Of a stretch of DNA of 64,000 bases, positions 35,453-45,194 are shown piece after piece. The position numbers and the translations under genes were made by a program. Below the pieces are notes generated by a model. That model had not been told where the DNA came from and did not search any database. It worked only from the letters and a program-made list of their open reading frames with translations. Numbering within the stretch: the stretch's first letter is position 1; every line of letters begins with the position of its first letter. Source of the stretch: an uncultured Pelagimonas sp. (lineage in GTDB: Bacteria > Pseudomonadota > Alphaproteobacteria > Rhodobacterales > Rhodobacteraceae); NCBI GenBank assembly GCA_947497905.1, contig CANMIH010000005.1:186001-250000 (forward strand), in the 5' to 3' direction.

Positions 35453-37108
35453 TCAAAAGAAGATATCATCTAAGTCATCACCAGTATTTTCAGGCTCGTC
35501 AGGCGGATTTTCTTGAGGCATACATTCCGGAAATGTCACCCGATGAACTTCGCGTTCTTCATCCATTGTGTAAATTGCAAACACGGTCGAAAGAAGCTCG
35601 GCGTCCACCTCCCCTTCAGCTCCGAATGCAAGCAATTCTTTTGACAGATCTGCCAAAGATTCGGCCACTGCGTCCATGGCATCCATCGCCTCAGATACAG
35701 CATCGACCATAAACACCAATGCTTCGGCATTCCCACCTGCCTGGGCTTTCAGTCGATTGATCTTTTCCAGTCGCGCCTGCCCCGAACGCGTCTGACCGTC
35801 GTAATCGGCAACGGAGCGCTGTAACTGTTCAGATGATGAAATAAGCGCCGTTGCCGCCCCACTTTGCCCCTCGATCAACCGCGCTAGACGCGACCGCCCC
35901 TGACCAACATCCGACAAACAATCCGCCGCTGTGGTGCGCACTTCTGCAGAGAGAACAACCAAGGGTCTTGCGGCATCCCCCGAGCGTGTCGCCAACAGCA
36001 ACGAATTGACAGCAGCCAATGCCAAGTCATTGGCAGAATTTGCCAAATCATCGAAGCTCACCCCAGCAGATCGCGCTTTCTCTGTGGCGTCTTGTGCATT
36101 TCCACGCACATTTTCCATCGCGGGTTCCACCCGGTTCAATTCACACATGACCCGCGCCACAAGATCGGACCGCGCATGCAGCGTTTCTCCGATGGCATCC
36201 GTAATCTGAGGCTCGGAAAACAAGGTTGCGCCGCGGTGCCCCATCTCTGCAATCGCTGACATCGTGTTGCGCACATCTGTCGCGACATCCCGAATGTCTT
36301 CAACGCAGGCCCCGATTTGCGCTGCTGCCAACCGGGTGACATGCGCGTCCTCCAAACCCATCATATATGAGACATGATCCAACCGCTGAGCAAGCCGGTC
36401 AGAGAATTGCATCGCGGCCACAAACCCCTTCAGATGAGACCGCCCTCGATCCGCCAAGTCATTGGCATTTTGTGATAATTCCTTTGACAATCGCAATTCA
36501 CCCTGCGCAAGCCGGTCAAGTATCTCCAGCCCCTCGTCAAACACCGCCGGCAAGGCTTCCAAGGCATCTTTTGCAGTGCCGCATTCAAGCGCCGCACCGC
36601 GGGATCGCTCACGTAGATCAGTCAAATGATCGGTCACCTGAGCACTTGCCTTCTGTATCTCTTCCGCAGTGGACTTCAGCCCATCTAGGTATCGATCCAG
36701 CGTCGTGATGCCCAAAGAGGCCACCGTGGTTCGGGTCAATGTCGCAATCGCCGCAAGCGTTTTCCCATGCAGGCCGATCTTTGACAGATAACTGCGCCCT
36801 TCATGCATGAGAGTGTTCGACTGAGGGTTTTGCACAAGCGAGGAATATTGCTCCAGGGCCCCCTGCATTGCCTCGATATCTGACTGAACTTGTTCCAACT
36901 TCCGGCTTGCGTCATCGCCTTCTGCAACGAGCCCGGAAAACTCTGACAGACTGCCACTGATTCCCTGATGGGCCGAGCGTATTTCACTCAATTCATGCAT
37001 CACCCGTTCAAAAGAATCTATCGCTGACTGCGCCAGGTTTTTGGCTTCTGCTTCAAAATCAATTTCAGGTCTTCGATCACAAGTTTCCAAATTTCTTTGC
37101 GGTACCAT
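35453..37108 (-). CDS. Diverged receptor-like coiled-coil protein facing the che operon
   Basis: A 551-residue soluble, mostly helical protein. Residues 359-398 (NDLALAAVNSLLLATRSGDA, then ARPLVVLSAEVRTTAADCL) have the outline of the hairpin tip of chemoreceptors, but core residues are replaced: DLALAAVNSLLLATRSG against the usual [15 protein letters not shown], and no KGFAVVA segment. Long coiled-coil stretches flank it. The C-terminus has IYTMDEEREVHRVTF and ends with the acidic, aromatic tail GDDLDDIFF. It diverges from the STAS-cheY-cheA operon across 169 bp. It may act as a structural array component, or bind CheY-like proteins through its tail; both are hypotheses. Confidence 0.82.
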   Translation of the reverse strand: MVPQRNLETCDRRPEIDFEAEAKNLAQSAIDSFERVMHELSEIRSAHQGISGSLSEFSGLVAEGDDASRKLEQVQSDIEAMQGALEQYSSLVQNPQSNTLMHEGRSYLSKIGLHGKTLAAIATLTRTTVASLGITTLDRYLDGLKSTAEEIQKASAQVTDHLTDLRERSRGAALECGTAKDALEALPAVFDEGLEILDRLAQGELRLSKELSQNANDLADRGRSHLKGFVAAMQFSDRLAQRLDHVSYMMGLEDAHVTRLAAAQIGACVEDIRDVATDVRNTMSAIAEMGHRGATLFSEPQITDAIGETLHARSDLVARVMCELNRVEPAMENVRGNAQDATEKARSAGVSFDDLANSANDLALAAVNSLLLATRSGDAARPLVVLSAEVRTTAADCLSDVGQGRSRLARLIEGQSGAATALISSSEQLQRSVADYDGQTRSGQARLEKINRLKAQAGGNAEALVFMVDAVSEAMDAMDAVAESLADLSKELLAFGAEGEVDAELLSTVFAIYTMDEEREVHRVTFPECMPQENPPDEPENTGDDLDDIFF

Positions 37109-37277
37109 TTAACACACTCCCACATGTATTTCGATCACCTTATCAAGTGATTCATTTATCACCCGTGAAACAGAAACCGTTTTATATCCAAAATTGGAAC
37201 AACCGGGAAACGATACATTAAACCTTTTGCGGGACACTCAGGGAAAGGCGATTTAACATGTTATTAGCGAGAGCACG
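37109..37277. promoter_or_regulatory. Divergent promoter region of the chemotaxis locus
   Basis: AT-rich 169-bp gap between the receptor-like gene and the STAS gene. A possible promoter for the che operon is TTGGAA at about 37194 with TACATTAAAC about 17-20 bp downstream. GCGAGAGCACG directly precedes the STAS ATG. No clear dyad was found. Confidence 0.4.
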
Positions 37278-37532
37278 ATGCAGAGCTTCATGATCCCTGG
37301 AAATTTAGACACATCTTCTGCCCCTGAGGCCAAGTCCTCCCTTGTCAATTGGTTTGCCGATCTCTCTGAGGAAAATCCAGAAATAGAAATCGACACAATG
37401 ACCCCGACCCAAGTTTCGCTTCAGCTCCTGGTGGCTGCGCATCACAAATCCAAGACAGATGATCGAAGCTATACATTTGGGCCAAACGCCTGTGCCCACT
37501 TCGATCAGTTTTTGAAAAAGGACGGAGATTGA
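37278..37532 (+). CDS. Short STAS-domain protein at the head of the che operon
   Basis: Eighty-four residues with the STAS outline: a beta strand (FMIPGNLDTSSAPEAKSSLV), a helix, then EIEIDTMTPTQVSLQLLVAA and FGPNACAHFDQFL. The position of the phosphorylatable Ser/Thr of anti-sigma antagonists reads TQVSLQLL, so a serine is present. It is three bases upstream of cheY. STAS proteins join some non-flagellar or alternative chemosensory systems as output or adaptor. A link to this CheY/CheA is likely from position only. Confidence 0.75.
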   Translation: MQSFMIPGNLDTSSAPEAKSSLVNWFADLSEENPEIEIDTMTPTQVSLQLLVAAHHKSKTDDRSYTFGPNACAHFDQFLKKDGD

Positions 37533-37535
37533 GCA

Positions 37536-37901
37536 ATGTCCAAAACGGTATTGACCATCGATGACAGCAAAGCGGTGCGTGACATGGTGATGTTCACCCT
37601 TGAGCCCGAAGGTTATGCGGTGATCGCAGCCGAAAACGGTCAGGATGGGTTGGATAAACTGCGGGCAAACCGTCCCAACCTTGTGATCACTGATCTCAAC
37701 ATGCCCATCATGAACGGCCTAGATTTTATCAGCAACGCCCGCGCCGATCCGGCGGGCACTGGCATCCCGATTGTCATGCTAACCACAGAATCCGCCCCCG
37801 ACATGAAGGCCAAAGGCAAAGAAGCCGGCGCAACGGGATGGATCAACAAACCATTTGATGCGGACAAATTGGTTGCAGTGACGCGTAAATTGTTAGGGTA
37901 A
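37536..37901 (+). CDS. cheY: CheY-type single-domain response regulator
   Basis: A 121-residue receiver: acidic pocket D9/D10 (TIDDSKAVRD), phosphoacceptor D53 (ITDLNMPIMNG), the conserved switch Thr in VMLTTESA and the Lys in GWINKPFDADK. AGATTGAGCA precedes the ATG. It lies between the STAS and cheA genes with gaps of three and four bases. It is the only free receiver in the operon, so it is the expected CheA substrate besides CheB. Whether it acts on the flagellar switch cannot be told from the sequence. Confidence 0.95.
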   Translation: MSKTVLTIDDSKAVRDMVMFTLEPEGYAVIAAENGQDGLDKLRANRPNLVITDLNMPIMNGLDFISNARADPAGTGIPIVMLTTESAPDMKAKGKEAGATGWINKPFDADKLVAVTRKLLG

Positions 37902-37905
37902 AACC

Positions 37906-39885
37906 ATGTTTGAGCAGGCAGTTGCCGCTTTCGTGCAGGAAGCACAAGAAATACTTTCCGAACTTGAAGACCTCATTTTGGGTCTTGAACATGAACAGGA
38001 TCAAGCGACCATAGACGCGATTTTTCGCGGACTACATACGATCAAAGGATCGGGGTCGATGTTTGGGTACACCTGTCTTGCACGGTTTACCCACCATTTC
38101 GAAAACGCCTATGAACTTGTTCGCTCTGGTGATCTCCAACCAGGAAAGGATCTCATCGATCTTTCTCTGGCCGCCCAGGACAAAATGTCTGAATTTCTCG
38201 AGCTTGGTGGAGATGGTCCGCGTGCAGAGAGCTTGCTGGTCTCTCCCGAAACCTGCGCCTTGATCGACAAATTGACCGCTTTGACCGGCGCTCAGACCAC
38301 GGCCCCTGCCAGCACGGAAACCGCCAAAACGGGCGCCGCAGCCACCGAAAAGCGAACGGTTGAGATTGTTTTCTCCCCTTTGTCGGATGCACTTTGCAAT
38401 GGGATGCGCCCAGATCTTCTGGTCAAAGAACTTCTGGAACTTGGCTCGGGAAGCGTTCGGATCGACACCTCTGCGGTGCCCTCTTTGGACGAGATGGACC
38501 CGACCCAGTCTTATCTGACCTGGCACATTACGCTTCTGACCGAGCAGGACCGCGCCGGGATCGAAGACGTCTTCATCTTTGCCGATGATGCGGATCTGAA
38601 GATCACCGAGCATGTGGCGGATGAGCCGAAGGATACTGAAGACAACGCTCCAAACGCGACCGCCTCCAAAGCGAAATCTGCGCCGGGCGGCGCAAAAACG
38701 GAACATCGTCAGGAAAACATTCGTGTCGCCTCGTCGCGTTTGGACGACATGATGGATTCTATTGGCGAGCTGGTCATCGCTCAGGCTCGGCTAGATGCGG
38801 TCTCGGAATCGGTGACCGATCCCAATCTAGACGCAATGGTCGAAGAGGTTGGTAGATTGGTCCTTGGGCTGCGCGACGCCACCCTCTCGATCCGGATGTT
38901 GCCGATCGAAACGGTATTTGGGAAGTTTCGCCGTGTGGTGCGGGATCTCTCCGCAGAGCTCGGCAAAGATGTGCAACTGGTCACCAGCGGTGGCGAAACC
39001 GAGGTCGACAAAAATGTGATCGACCGGATCGGTGACCCACTTGTTCATATGATCCGCAACTCGATCGACCATGGTATCGAAGCCTCAGAAGTTCGCGAGG
39101 CAGAAGGCAAACCTGCCCAAGGAACACTGCGTCTAAGCGCCCGTCAGGAAGGCGGTGAAATCCACATCGCCATTGAAGACAATGGCGCAGGGCTAAACCA
39201 CGATGCCATTCGAAAAAAAGCCATCGAACGTGGGCTGATCGACGAAGACACCGAACTGACCGAGCGCGAGCTGAACCAGATGATCTTTGAGCCGGGGTTC
39301 TCCACCGCCGCCGAAATTTCATCCGTGTCCGGGCGTGGTGTCGGTATGGATGCGGTGCGCACTACCATTGATGGGCTTGGCGGCAACATCGAGGTGCAGT
39401 CCAAACAAAAGCTCGGCACCCGGGTCACCCTGCGCCTGCCCGTGACAATGGCCATCATTGATGGGCTGCGGGTCCGACTAGGCAAATCAGTTTATGTCAT
39501 CCCGCTCTCGGCCGTCGAGGAATGTGTTGAAATGGATATGACGGAAAAGGCCCGCACCAGCGGCCGGTCCGTGCTGCAGATCCGCGAACATATGGTGCCC
39601 TATCTCGAGCTTGACCCGCTTTTCGCGCAAGAGCCCAGCCAGGAACACCAACGTCGCGTGGTGGTCGTTCGTGTTGACGGTCAGCGCGTTGGCCTTGTCG
39701 TTGATGACATCCTTGGCCAGGGCCAGACCGTGATCAAAAGCCTCAGCCCCTATCACCGAGACCTGCCAGGCCTCGGCGGCGCAACCATTCTGGGTGATGG
39801 CCGTGTGGCTTTGATCATCGATGTCGCTACTCTGGTCCGTTGGGCGGAAACTCAACACGGCGCAAACATTCCAAAGGTGGCCTGA
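37906..39885 (+). CDS. cheA: Chemotaxis histidine kinase CheA
   Basis: A 659-residue kinase. The P1 Hpt domain has phospho-accepting H44 in GLHTIKGSGSMFG. A linker with a poorly conserved P2 (about 110-250) and an Ala/Lys-rich stretch follow. P3 begins at RVASSRLDDMMDSIGELVIA. The P4 ATPase has HMIRNSIDHGIE (N box), DNGAGLNHDAI (G1) and SGRGVGMDAVR (G2). The CheW-like P5 domain covers the last 130 residues (VYVIPLSAVEECVEM to LGGATILGDGRVALIID). All catalytic elements are intact. cheW starts one base after its stop, showing coupled translation. Confidence 0.97.
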   Translation: MFEQAVAAFVQEAQEILSELEDLILGLEHEQDQATIDAIFRGLHTIKGSGSMFGYTCLARFTHHFENAYELVRSGDLQPGKDLIDLSLAAQDKMSEFLELGGDGPRAESLLVSPETCALIDKLTALTGAQTTAPASTETAKTGAAATEKRTVEIVFSPLSDALCNGMRPDLLVKELLELGSGSVRIDTSAVPSLDEMDPTQSYLTWHITLLTEQDRAGIEDVFIFADDADLKITEHVADEPKDTEDNAPNATASKAKSAPGGAKTEHRQENIRVASSRLDDMMDSIGELVIAQARLDAVSESVTDPNLDAMVEEVGRLVLGLRDATLSIRMLPIETVFGKFRRVVRDLSAELGKDVQLVTSGGETEVDKNVIDRIGDPLVHMIRNSIDHGIEASEVREAEGKPAQGTLRLSARQEGGEIHIAIEDNGAGLNHDAIRKKAIERGLIDEDTELTERELNQMIFEPGFSTAAEISSVSGRGVGMDAVRTTIDGLGGNIEVQSKQKLGTRVTLRLPVTMAIIDGLRVRLGKSVYVIPLSAVEECVEMDMTEKARTSGRSVLQIREHMVPYLELDPLFAQEPSQEHQRRVVVVRVDGQRVGLVVDDILGQGQTVIKSLSPYHRDLPGLGGATILGDGRVALIIDVATLVRWAETQHGANIPKVA

Positions 39886-39886
39886 T

Positions 39887-40363
39887 ATGACACAATCCGC
39901 CAATCTAGATGAGGCCAACATGATCCTTGTCTTCCGTCTGGAAGGCGAGGCCTTTGGCGTCTCCGTTGGGATCGTTCATGAAATTCTCGACCCGCTTGAC
40001 CCCACGCCGGTTCCAAACGCCGATCCCTTTGCTCCTGGCGTCATCAATGTCCGGGGCGTCGTGGTGCCCGTTGTCAATATCCGCAGGCGGCTTGGCATGT
40101 CGGCCGAGCAATCCTGTGACACGGCCCGGATGATTGTACTTGAACACACCATTGATGGCAGCCCCACAAAGCTAGCGTTTCTTGCTGACGCGGTTGAGCA
40201 GGTTGTCGAAGCGGATGTGACCACGCTCGAAAAAGTCCCCGACCTCGGAGCCAGCTGGCCCCAGACCTTTCTCAAGGGCGCTCTGCGTCGCGAAGAAGAG
40301 ATGGTCATCTTACTGGAAACGGAAACTCTTTTTGTCCCTTGCCTCCCCGCAAGCGCGGCGTAA
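39887..40363 (+). CDS. cheW: Chemotaxis adaptor CheW (first copy)
   Basis: A 158-residue CheW couples receptors to CheA. FRLEGEAFGVSVGIVHEILD starts the fold, VINVRGVVVPVVNIRRRLGM is the signature strand pair, and LAFLADAVEQVVEADV completes the second barrel. The ATG at 39887 comes right after the cheA TGA; a longer frame start inside cheA is a shadow. It has a sister copy two genes downstream with different termini, and the two may favour different receptors. Confidence 0.95.
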   Translation: MTQSANLDEANMILVFRLEGEAFGVSVGIVHEILDPLDPTPVPNADPFAPGVINVRGVVVPVVNIRRRLGMSAEQSCDTARMIVLEHTIDGSPTKLAFLADAVEQVVEADVTTLEKVPDLGASWPQTFLKGALRREEEMVILLETETLFVPCLPASAA

Positions 40364-40378
40364 CTTGATAGGTGTGTT

Positions 40379-42238
40379 ATGCGTTTTAGCATCAAATCCA
40401 AACTGACCTTGGCCTTCTCAGTGGTCTTGTTTCTTCTGTCCGCTGTGGCTTTTGTCGCGATCGACCGGTTCTCACATTTCAATGAGGCATTGCATCACAT
40501 TGTTGACGTGACCTCGGAAAAAACCCGTGTTGCCACCGCGATGGAGGCGGAATTTCTGGGCCTGAGCGCTGCGCAGTCCAACATGTTGCTGGCTGAGACG
40601 CTGGAGGATGCGGAAAAGGCTCAAGCGGAGGTCGAGCGCAGAATTCAAACAATGCACGAACTGCACGTGGTGCTTGAATCCCTTGCGGGTGAAGCCGACG
40701 AAGCGGCACTTGCAAAGTTTGATGCCGCTTTTGCGCCATTTATCCCCCTGAGCCAGCAAGTTTCGGCTTTGGTGGTCGAAGATTTTTCGGGGTCCACATC
40801 GGCTGAACCCCCAAGAGATCTGCACGGATCACAGGAAACACCGCGTGAGCGTGCCCGTCACATCATGACCGGTCCGGTTGCGGAGGTTTTCACCGAGGCG
40901 AAGACCATTCTGCATGGGATGGTAGAACACGATCTGGAAGAAATGAGCGCCGAGAAAACCGCCACCAACCAACTTTATGAACAATCCAGAGTACTGGTCC
41001 TGACCATCACCTTAGTGGCGATGGCAATGGGGATCGGCGCGGCCTTCTGGATTGCGACCTCAATTTCCAAAGGGTTAGCCCGTGCCGTAAACATCACGAA
41101 CGACGTGGCTCTGGGGGATTCCTCTGTCGATTGCACCCCAAGAAGCAATGATGAGATAGGCGATGTCCTGAGGGCTTTGGGCGCCATGAACCGTCAATTG
41201 GCAGACATGGCAGAAGCGACAGACCGAATTGCACATGGCGACCTGACGGCCAAAGTCAGTGCGCGTTCTGACAAGGACCAGCTGGGCCAATCGCTGCAAA
41301 GTATGCTGGTACAGCTTCAGCAGACTTTGGCCCAGGCCAAGGAAAACGCGACCCATGTGGACGCCAGCGCCATTTCGGTCAACGAAACCGCACAACAGCT
41401 GCGCACTGGTGCCACCCAACAGGCCACAGCAGCAGAACAGGCCAGCACCGCAATGGAAGAGATTTCCGCCAACATTCGTCAATCGGCTGACAACGCGGCG
41501 CAGACAGAGAAGATTGCGGCCCAGGCCAGCGAACGGGCCCGCGAAAGTGGAGCGGCCGTATCGCAAGCCGTGGATGCGATGAAAACCATTGCCGAAAAAA
41601 TCACCATTATTCAGGAGATCGCGCGTCAAACGGACCTTTTGGCTCTGAACGCCGCTGTCGAAGCCGCTCGTGCGGGCACCCACGGCAAAGGCTTTGCGGT
41701 TGTCGCCTCAGAGGTGCGCAAACTTGCGGAACGCAGCCAAACCGCGGCGGCAGAAATTGGCACCTTGTCCAGCAAAACCCTGACAGTCAGCGAGGCCGCC
41801 GGTCAGAAATTGGATGAACTTCTGCCAACGATCCTCAAGACATCTGAATTGGTTCAGGAAATTTCGGCCGCAACGCGAGAACAAAACATTGGCGCCGAAC
41901 AGGTGAACCAGTCCATCCATGATCTGGATGGGGTGATCCGCAAAAACGCCGCCGCTGTCACCCAGACCGCAGAGGTTAGCCAGGATCTGAGTGCACAGTC
42001 CAGCGAACTGCGCCAGCTGATTGCCTATTACAAAATCGAAGGCACTTCTTCGGCCAAAGACGCACCATCAGCACCGGTTCGGCGAGCGGCGGCGCCCCAG
42101 CCAACGCCAGCCCAGTCATCGCAACAGCACTCGGCCCCGGAACAGGCGCCAAGCACAACCGCTGAGGGCTTTGCCCTGGATCTGTGGAACGAGGACGTCC
42201 CAGACAGCGAATTTGAACCCAACACGCGCCGCGCGTAA
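40379..42238 (+). CDS. Transmembrane methyl-accepting chemotaxis protein
   Basis: A 619-residue receptor. TM1 spans about 8-28 ([20 protein letters not shown]), the periplasmic helical domain about 30-200, TM2 about 203-225 ([20 protein letters not shown]), then a HAMP domain ([20 protein letters not shown]) and the signalling hairpin [21 protein letters not shown]. The C-terminal tail after 545 is proline/serine/glutamine-rich without a CheR-docking pentapeptide. Encoded between two cheW genes, it is the cognate receptor of this operon. The ligand domain does not resemble Tar/Tsr or CHASE3 closely. Confidence 0.95.
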   Translation: MRFSIKSKLTLAFSVVLFLLSAVAFVAIDRFSHFNEALHHIVDVTSEKTRVATAMEAEFLGLSAAQSNMLLAETLEDAEKAQAEVERRIQTMHELHVVLESLAGEADEAALAKFDAAFAPFIPLSQQVSALVVEDFSGSTSAEPPRDLHGSQETPRERARHIMTGPVAEVFTEAKTILHGMVEHDLEEMSAEKTATNQLYEQSRVLVLTITLVAMAMGIGAAFWIATSISKGLARAVNITNDVALGDSSVDCTPRSNDEIGDVLRALGAMNRQLADMAEATDRIAHGDLTAKVSARSDKDQLGQSLQSMLVQLQQTLAQAKENATHVDASAISVNETAQQLRTGATQQATAAEQASTAMEEISANIRQSADNAAQTEKIAAQASERARESGAAVSQAVDAMKTIAEKITIIQEIARQTDLLALNAAVEAARAGTHGKGFAVVASEVRKLAERSQTAAAEIGTLSSKTLTVSEAAGQKLDELLPTILKTSELVQEISAATREQNIGAEQVNQSIHDLDGVIRKNAAAVTQTAEVSQDLSAQSSELRQLIAYYKIEGTSSAKDAPSAPVRRAAAPQPTPAQSSQQHSAPEQAPSTTAEGFALDLWNEDVPDSEFEPNTRRA

Positions 42239-42254
42239 CGCATAGGAGCAGAAC

Positions 42255-42785
42255 ATGTCACAACAACTGGCTGAATTCGCTCTCAGCGATTGGGATGCAC
42301 CAGAGGGTATTGACGACGAAAAACAGGTGCCGACGGTCCTGACCTTTACATTGGGGGATCAATTGTTTGCCGTCGATGTACAACGGGTGCGTGAAATCCT
42401 CGATATGACCGAGATCAGCCCGCTCCCAAGTGCCCCCCATGATGTGCTGGGCATCATCGACCTGCGCGGTCAGGCCATTGCAATCGTTGATCTGGCCGCT
42501 CGGATTGGCGCGCGCCATGTCAACAATGATGGCGCTCGGATCATTGTTTTTGAATTCCCGACCGACGCCGCCGAACCCGTGTCACTTGGCGTCTTGGCGG
42601 ACAAGGTCCTTCGGGTACGCGAAATGCCCGAGGACTCAACCGAGCCCGTGCCAACCACCATGTCAGACTGGAACTGTGAAGTTGCCACCGGCATGCTGCG
42701 TACCGAGGATGGCCTGGCGATGGTCTTGGGCATAGATTCAATTCTCTGTCAGACGGCCAGACCCGGCCCCTTTGATTTCAGTTAG
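42255..42785 (+). CDS. cheW: Chemotaxis adaptor CheW (second copy)
   Basis: A 176-residue CheW. LTFTLGDQLFAVDVQRVREI begins the fold and VLGIIDLRGQAIAIVDLAAR is the signature pair, followed by LGVLADKVLRVREM. AGGAGC precedes ATG 42255. A 25-residue acidic N-terminal extension (EFALSDWDAPEGIDDEKQVP) is absent from the first copy. Located between the receptor and cheR genes, it probably connects receptors of this locus to CheA in parallel with the first CheW. Confidence 0.94.
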   Translation: MSQQLAEFALSDWDAPEGIDDEKQVPTVLTFTLGDQLFAVDVQRVREILDMTEISPLPSAPHDVLGIIDLRGQAIAIVDLAARIGARHVNNDGARIIVFEFPTDAAEPVSLGVLADKVLRVREMPEDSTEPVPTTMSDWNCEVATGMLRTEDGLAMVLGIDSILCQTARPGPFDFS

Positions 42786-42792
42786 GTGGGGT

Positions 42793-43650
42793 ATGTCCGA
42801 TTTATCCAGTGCGCTGTTTTCGCAACCCGATTTGTCCCCTCAACTGGCCCAGCATCTGATTTCACGGGCCGAACGTATTTCCGGTGTCAAAGTTGACGCT
42901 GAGAAAACGGAATTTATCAAACTCAGATTGTCGCGCAGGTTACAGATCCTCGGCCTGAAAGATTTTGAAGCCTACTGTAGTCATTTGTCACAAGACCACG
43001 CGGAAACCCGGCATCTGGTCGAAGCGCTGACCACACATACCACCAGCTTTTTCCGCGAAAGCCGTCATTATGATTGGCTTGCAGACGAAGGTATTGATCA
43101 GATTATGCATGATCGCGCGCCCGGCCCCTTTCTGATCTGGAGCGCGGCCTGTTCACTTGGCGCCGAACTTTGGTCGGCCGGCATGATCATGACGGAACGG
43201 TCGGGATCAGGCCGTCCACCGGCAGATTGGCGGTTGATTGGCACCGACATCTCACACCGCATCCTCAAACGCGCCACCTCTGCAACCTATACCGAGGATG
43301 AATTGTCAGGGCTAAATGAAGCCCGTTCAGAACGGTTTTTGCTTCGGTCGCGCAAACCCTATGATCACAACATTCGCCCTATTTACCGTATCATCCCTGA
43401 ACTGCGGGCACGGGCGCGCTTCATCCCCGCGAACCTGCAGGACCTGGACCGCCTTGAACGCTTTTCGGTCGATGTCGCCTTCTTGCGCAATGTTTTGATT
43501 TATTTTGAACAAAGCGCGCAGCGGAGGGTGGTTGAAAAAGTGATCGACCGGTTGCGCCCCGGTGGCGTTCTCATGACCGGTCACTCAGAAACCTTGCCGA
43601 AAAACGACCGTCTTACCCAAATTCTCCCAACCATTTACAGGAAGGTCTAA
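42793..43650 (+). CDS. cheR: Chemoreceptor methyltransferase CheR
   Basis: SAM-dependent methyltransferase (285 residues) that methylates receptor glutamates. The N-terminal helical domain contains [20 protein letters not shown]; the catalytic domain has [15 protein letters not shown], the SAM site [15 protein letters not shown], the acidic [10 protein letters not shown] and [11 protein letters not shown]. The SAM motif differs from the usual S-x-G-E-E-P-Y-S: here it is SLGAELWS, with Glu to Ala and Tyr to Trp changes. ATG 42793 is chosen because GGTGGGG precedes it; an ATG at 42772 lies within the cheW gene. Confidence 0.93.
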   Translation: MSDLSSALFSQPDLSPQLAQHLISRAERISGVKVDAEKTEFIKLRLSRRLQILGLKDFEAYCSHLSQDHAETRHLVEALTTHTTSFFRESRHYDWLADEGIDQIMHDRAPGPFLIWSAACSLGAELWSAGMIMTERSGSGRPPADWRLIGTDISHRILKRATSATYTEDELSGLNEARSERFLLRSRKPYDHNIRPIYRIIPELRARARFIPANLQDLDRLERFSVDVAFLRNVLIYFEQSAQRRVVEKVIDRLRPGGVLMTGHSETLPKNDRLTQILPTIYRKV

Positions 43651-43651
43651 C

Positions 43652-44728
43652 ATGGCTTTCGATCGCCCCCCCCGCAAGCCATACAAGGTGCTGGTCGTCG
43701 ATGACAGCGCCGTTGTGCGCCAGGCGATGCAGGCAATTCTGTCGCAGGATCCCGATCTCGAGGTGGTGGCCACTGCCTCTGATCCCGTGGCTGCCGCAGA
43801 ACGCATCAAACAGATGGTGCCCGATGTCATTACATTAGATGTCGAAATGCCCCGCATGGATGGCATTACCTTTTTAAGGCGGCTCATGGCTCAGAAGCCA
43901 ATTCCGGTGGTCATGTGTTCCTCTCTGGTCACCGACAAATCTGAGACCCTCATGCAGGCCCTGGAGGCCGGTGCCGTCGAGGTTGTCTGCAAACCTGAAC
44001 TTGGGGTCCGCGAGTTTTTCGAAGAAAGCTGTCAGCGCATTTGCCATTCGGTTAAAGCGGCGGCTCAGGCCCGGCTTTCCAAGCGCCGGGTTGTGAAGGT
44101 TGAGCAGAAACTCACGGCGGATGCGGTGCTTGCCGCCCCAAGCACAACCGCAATGGCCCGCACCACCGACAAGATCATAGCCATCGGTGCCTCAACAGGC
44201 GGCACCGAAGCTTTGGCCACGTTGCTGTCCAGTATGCCGATCGATTGTCCGCCCATCGCCATTGTCCAACATATGCCAGGCACCTTCACCAATGCCTTTG
44301 CCGAGCGGCTTAACGGCAGCTGTGCGATCACGGTGAAGGAGGCCAAAACTGGTGACCGCATGCTGCGTGGGCACGCTCTTATCGCTCCCGGAAACCAACA
44401 TTTGCTGCTGACCCGCAGCGGGGCAAATTACGGCGTGGAGGTTCGTGAAGGCCCCCTTGTTTCCCGTCACCGTCCGTCGGTTGATGTGTTGTTCCGATCC
44501 GTCGCGCGGGTGGCTGGAAAAAACGCTCTGGGCGTCATTCTAACAGGGATGGGAGATGATGGCGCCCGAGGCATGCTTGAAATGCGTCAGGCCGGCGCCC
44601 GCACCCTTGGTCAGAACGAGGCCAGCTGTGTGGTTTATGGCATGCCCAAAGAAGCGATGAAGAGTGGCGGTGTCGAAAAAGAGCTACCGCTTGAACAAAT
44701 CTCTGGTGCTCTGATCAAGCTTGCCTGA
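43652..44728 (+). CDS. cheB: Receptor methylesterase/deamidase CheB
   Basis: A 358-residue two-domain enzyme removing methyl groups from receptors when phosphorylated by CheA. The receiver (10-130) has [12 protein letters not shown] and the acceptor Asp in [12 protein letters not shown]; the esterase domain has the catalytic triad Ser in [11 protein letters not shown], His in [10 protein letters not shown] and Asp in [12 protein letters not shown]. It begins one base after cheR and closes the operon; no cheD follows. A terminator was not clearly identified after it. Confidence 0.96.
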   Translation: MAFDRPPRKPYKVLVVDDSAVVRQAMQAILSQDPDLEVVATASDPVAAAERIKQMVPDVITLDVEMPRMDGITFLRRLMAQKPIPVVMCSSLVTDKSETLMQALEAGAVEVVCKPELGVREFFEESCQRICHSVKAAAQARLSKRRVVKVEQKLTADAVLAAPSTTAMARTTDKIIAIGASTGGTEALATLLSSMPIDCPPIAIVQHMPGTFTNAFAERLNGSCAITVKEAKTGDRMLRGHALIAPGNQHLLLTRSGANYGVEVREGPLVSRHRPSVDVLFRSVARVAGKNALGVILTGMGDDGARGMLEMRQAGARTLGQNEASCVVYGMPKEAMKSGGVEKELPLEQISGALIKLA

Positions 44729-45194
44729 GACCGAATCATCCTTTCGAATCTGCAAGTTTTCTGGGCATCTCGAATCAAGAATTAGGCAACTTGCCTTAAC
44801 TTCAGCGCAACGGCGGTCGACCTGATTTGGTCTTTGCCGCCATCGGCGCAAGTTTGTTCACGAGATGCAAGTAGCTGAATTTGAAGTAGTAAAAAAATTT
44901 TGGCAATTTTTATAGCAACTTAAATGCCCAGCGTCTGAATTGAAAAATTGCCTCACCGGTAAAAAAACAAAAGTAGCAGTTAAGAATTTACACCAAGGCG
45001 AAGAATGGTCTACGAATTCTAGTGATGTTGCAGACCATGAAAAACACCATGTCTATGCCCCTGAACGCCCACAACTTTGTGGGCGGGCTGACACAGGTGG
45101 GCCGCGCATCCACGATCACGCAGACCTATCTTCGTGACATACGCGATCCTGGGAAAACAGGGCGTGTAACGTTTTGACCTACAGTGAGGAAATC
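44729..45194. other. Intergenic region between cheB and bztA, with leader hairpin and possible sORF
   Basis: The first 200 bp are AT-rich (AAAAAAATTTTGGCAATTTT about 44889) and probably hold the bzt promoter. In the leader, CGCCCACAA (45066-45074) and TTGTGGGCG (45077-45085) form a tight hairpin within a 46-codon frame (45037-45177, start MKNTMSMPLNAHNFVGG) that has no convincing ribosome-binding site. The hairpin could be an mRNA leader element for bztA. The sORF is reported only as possible. Confidence 0.4.

Noticed and set aside
45037-45177. A 46-codon gene in the bztA leader
   Set aside because: No good ribosome-binding site, no recognisable product and a strong hairpin within it; kept only as a possible leader feature.
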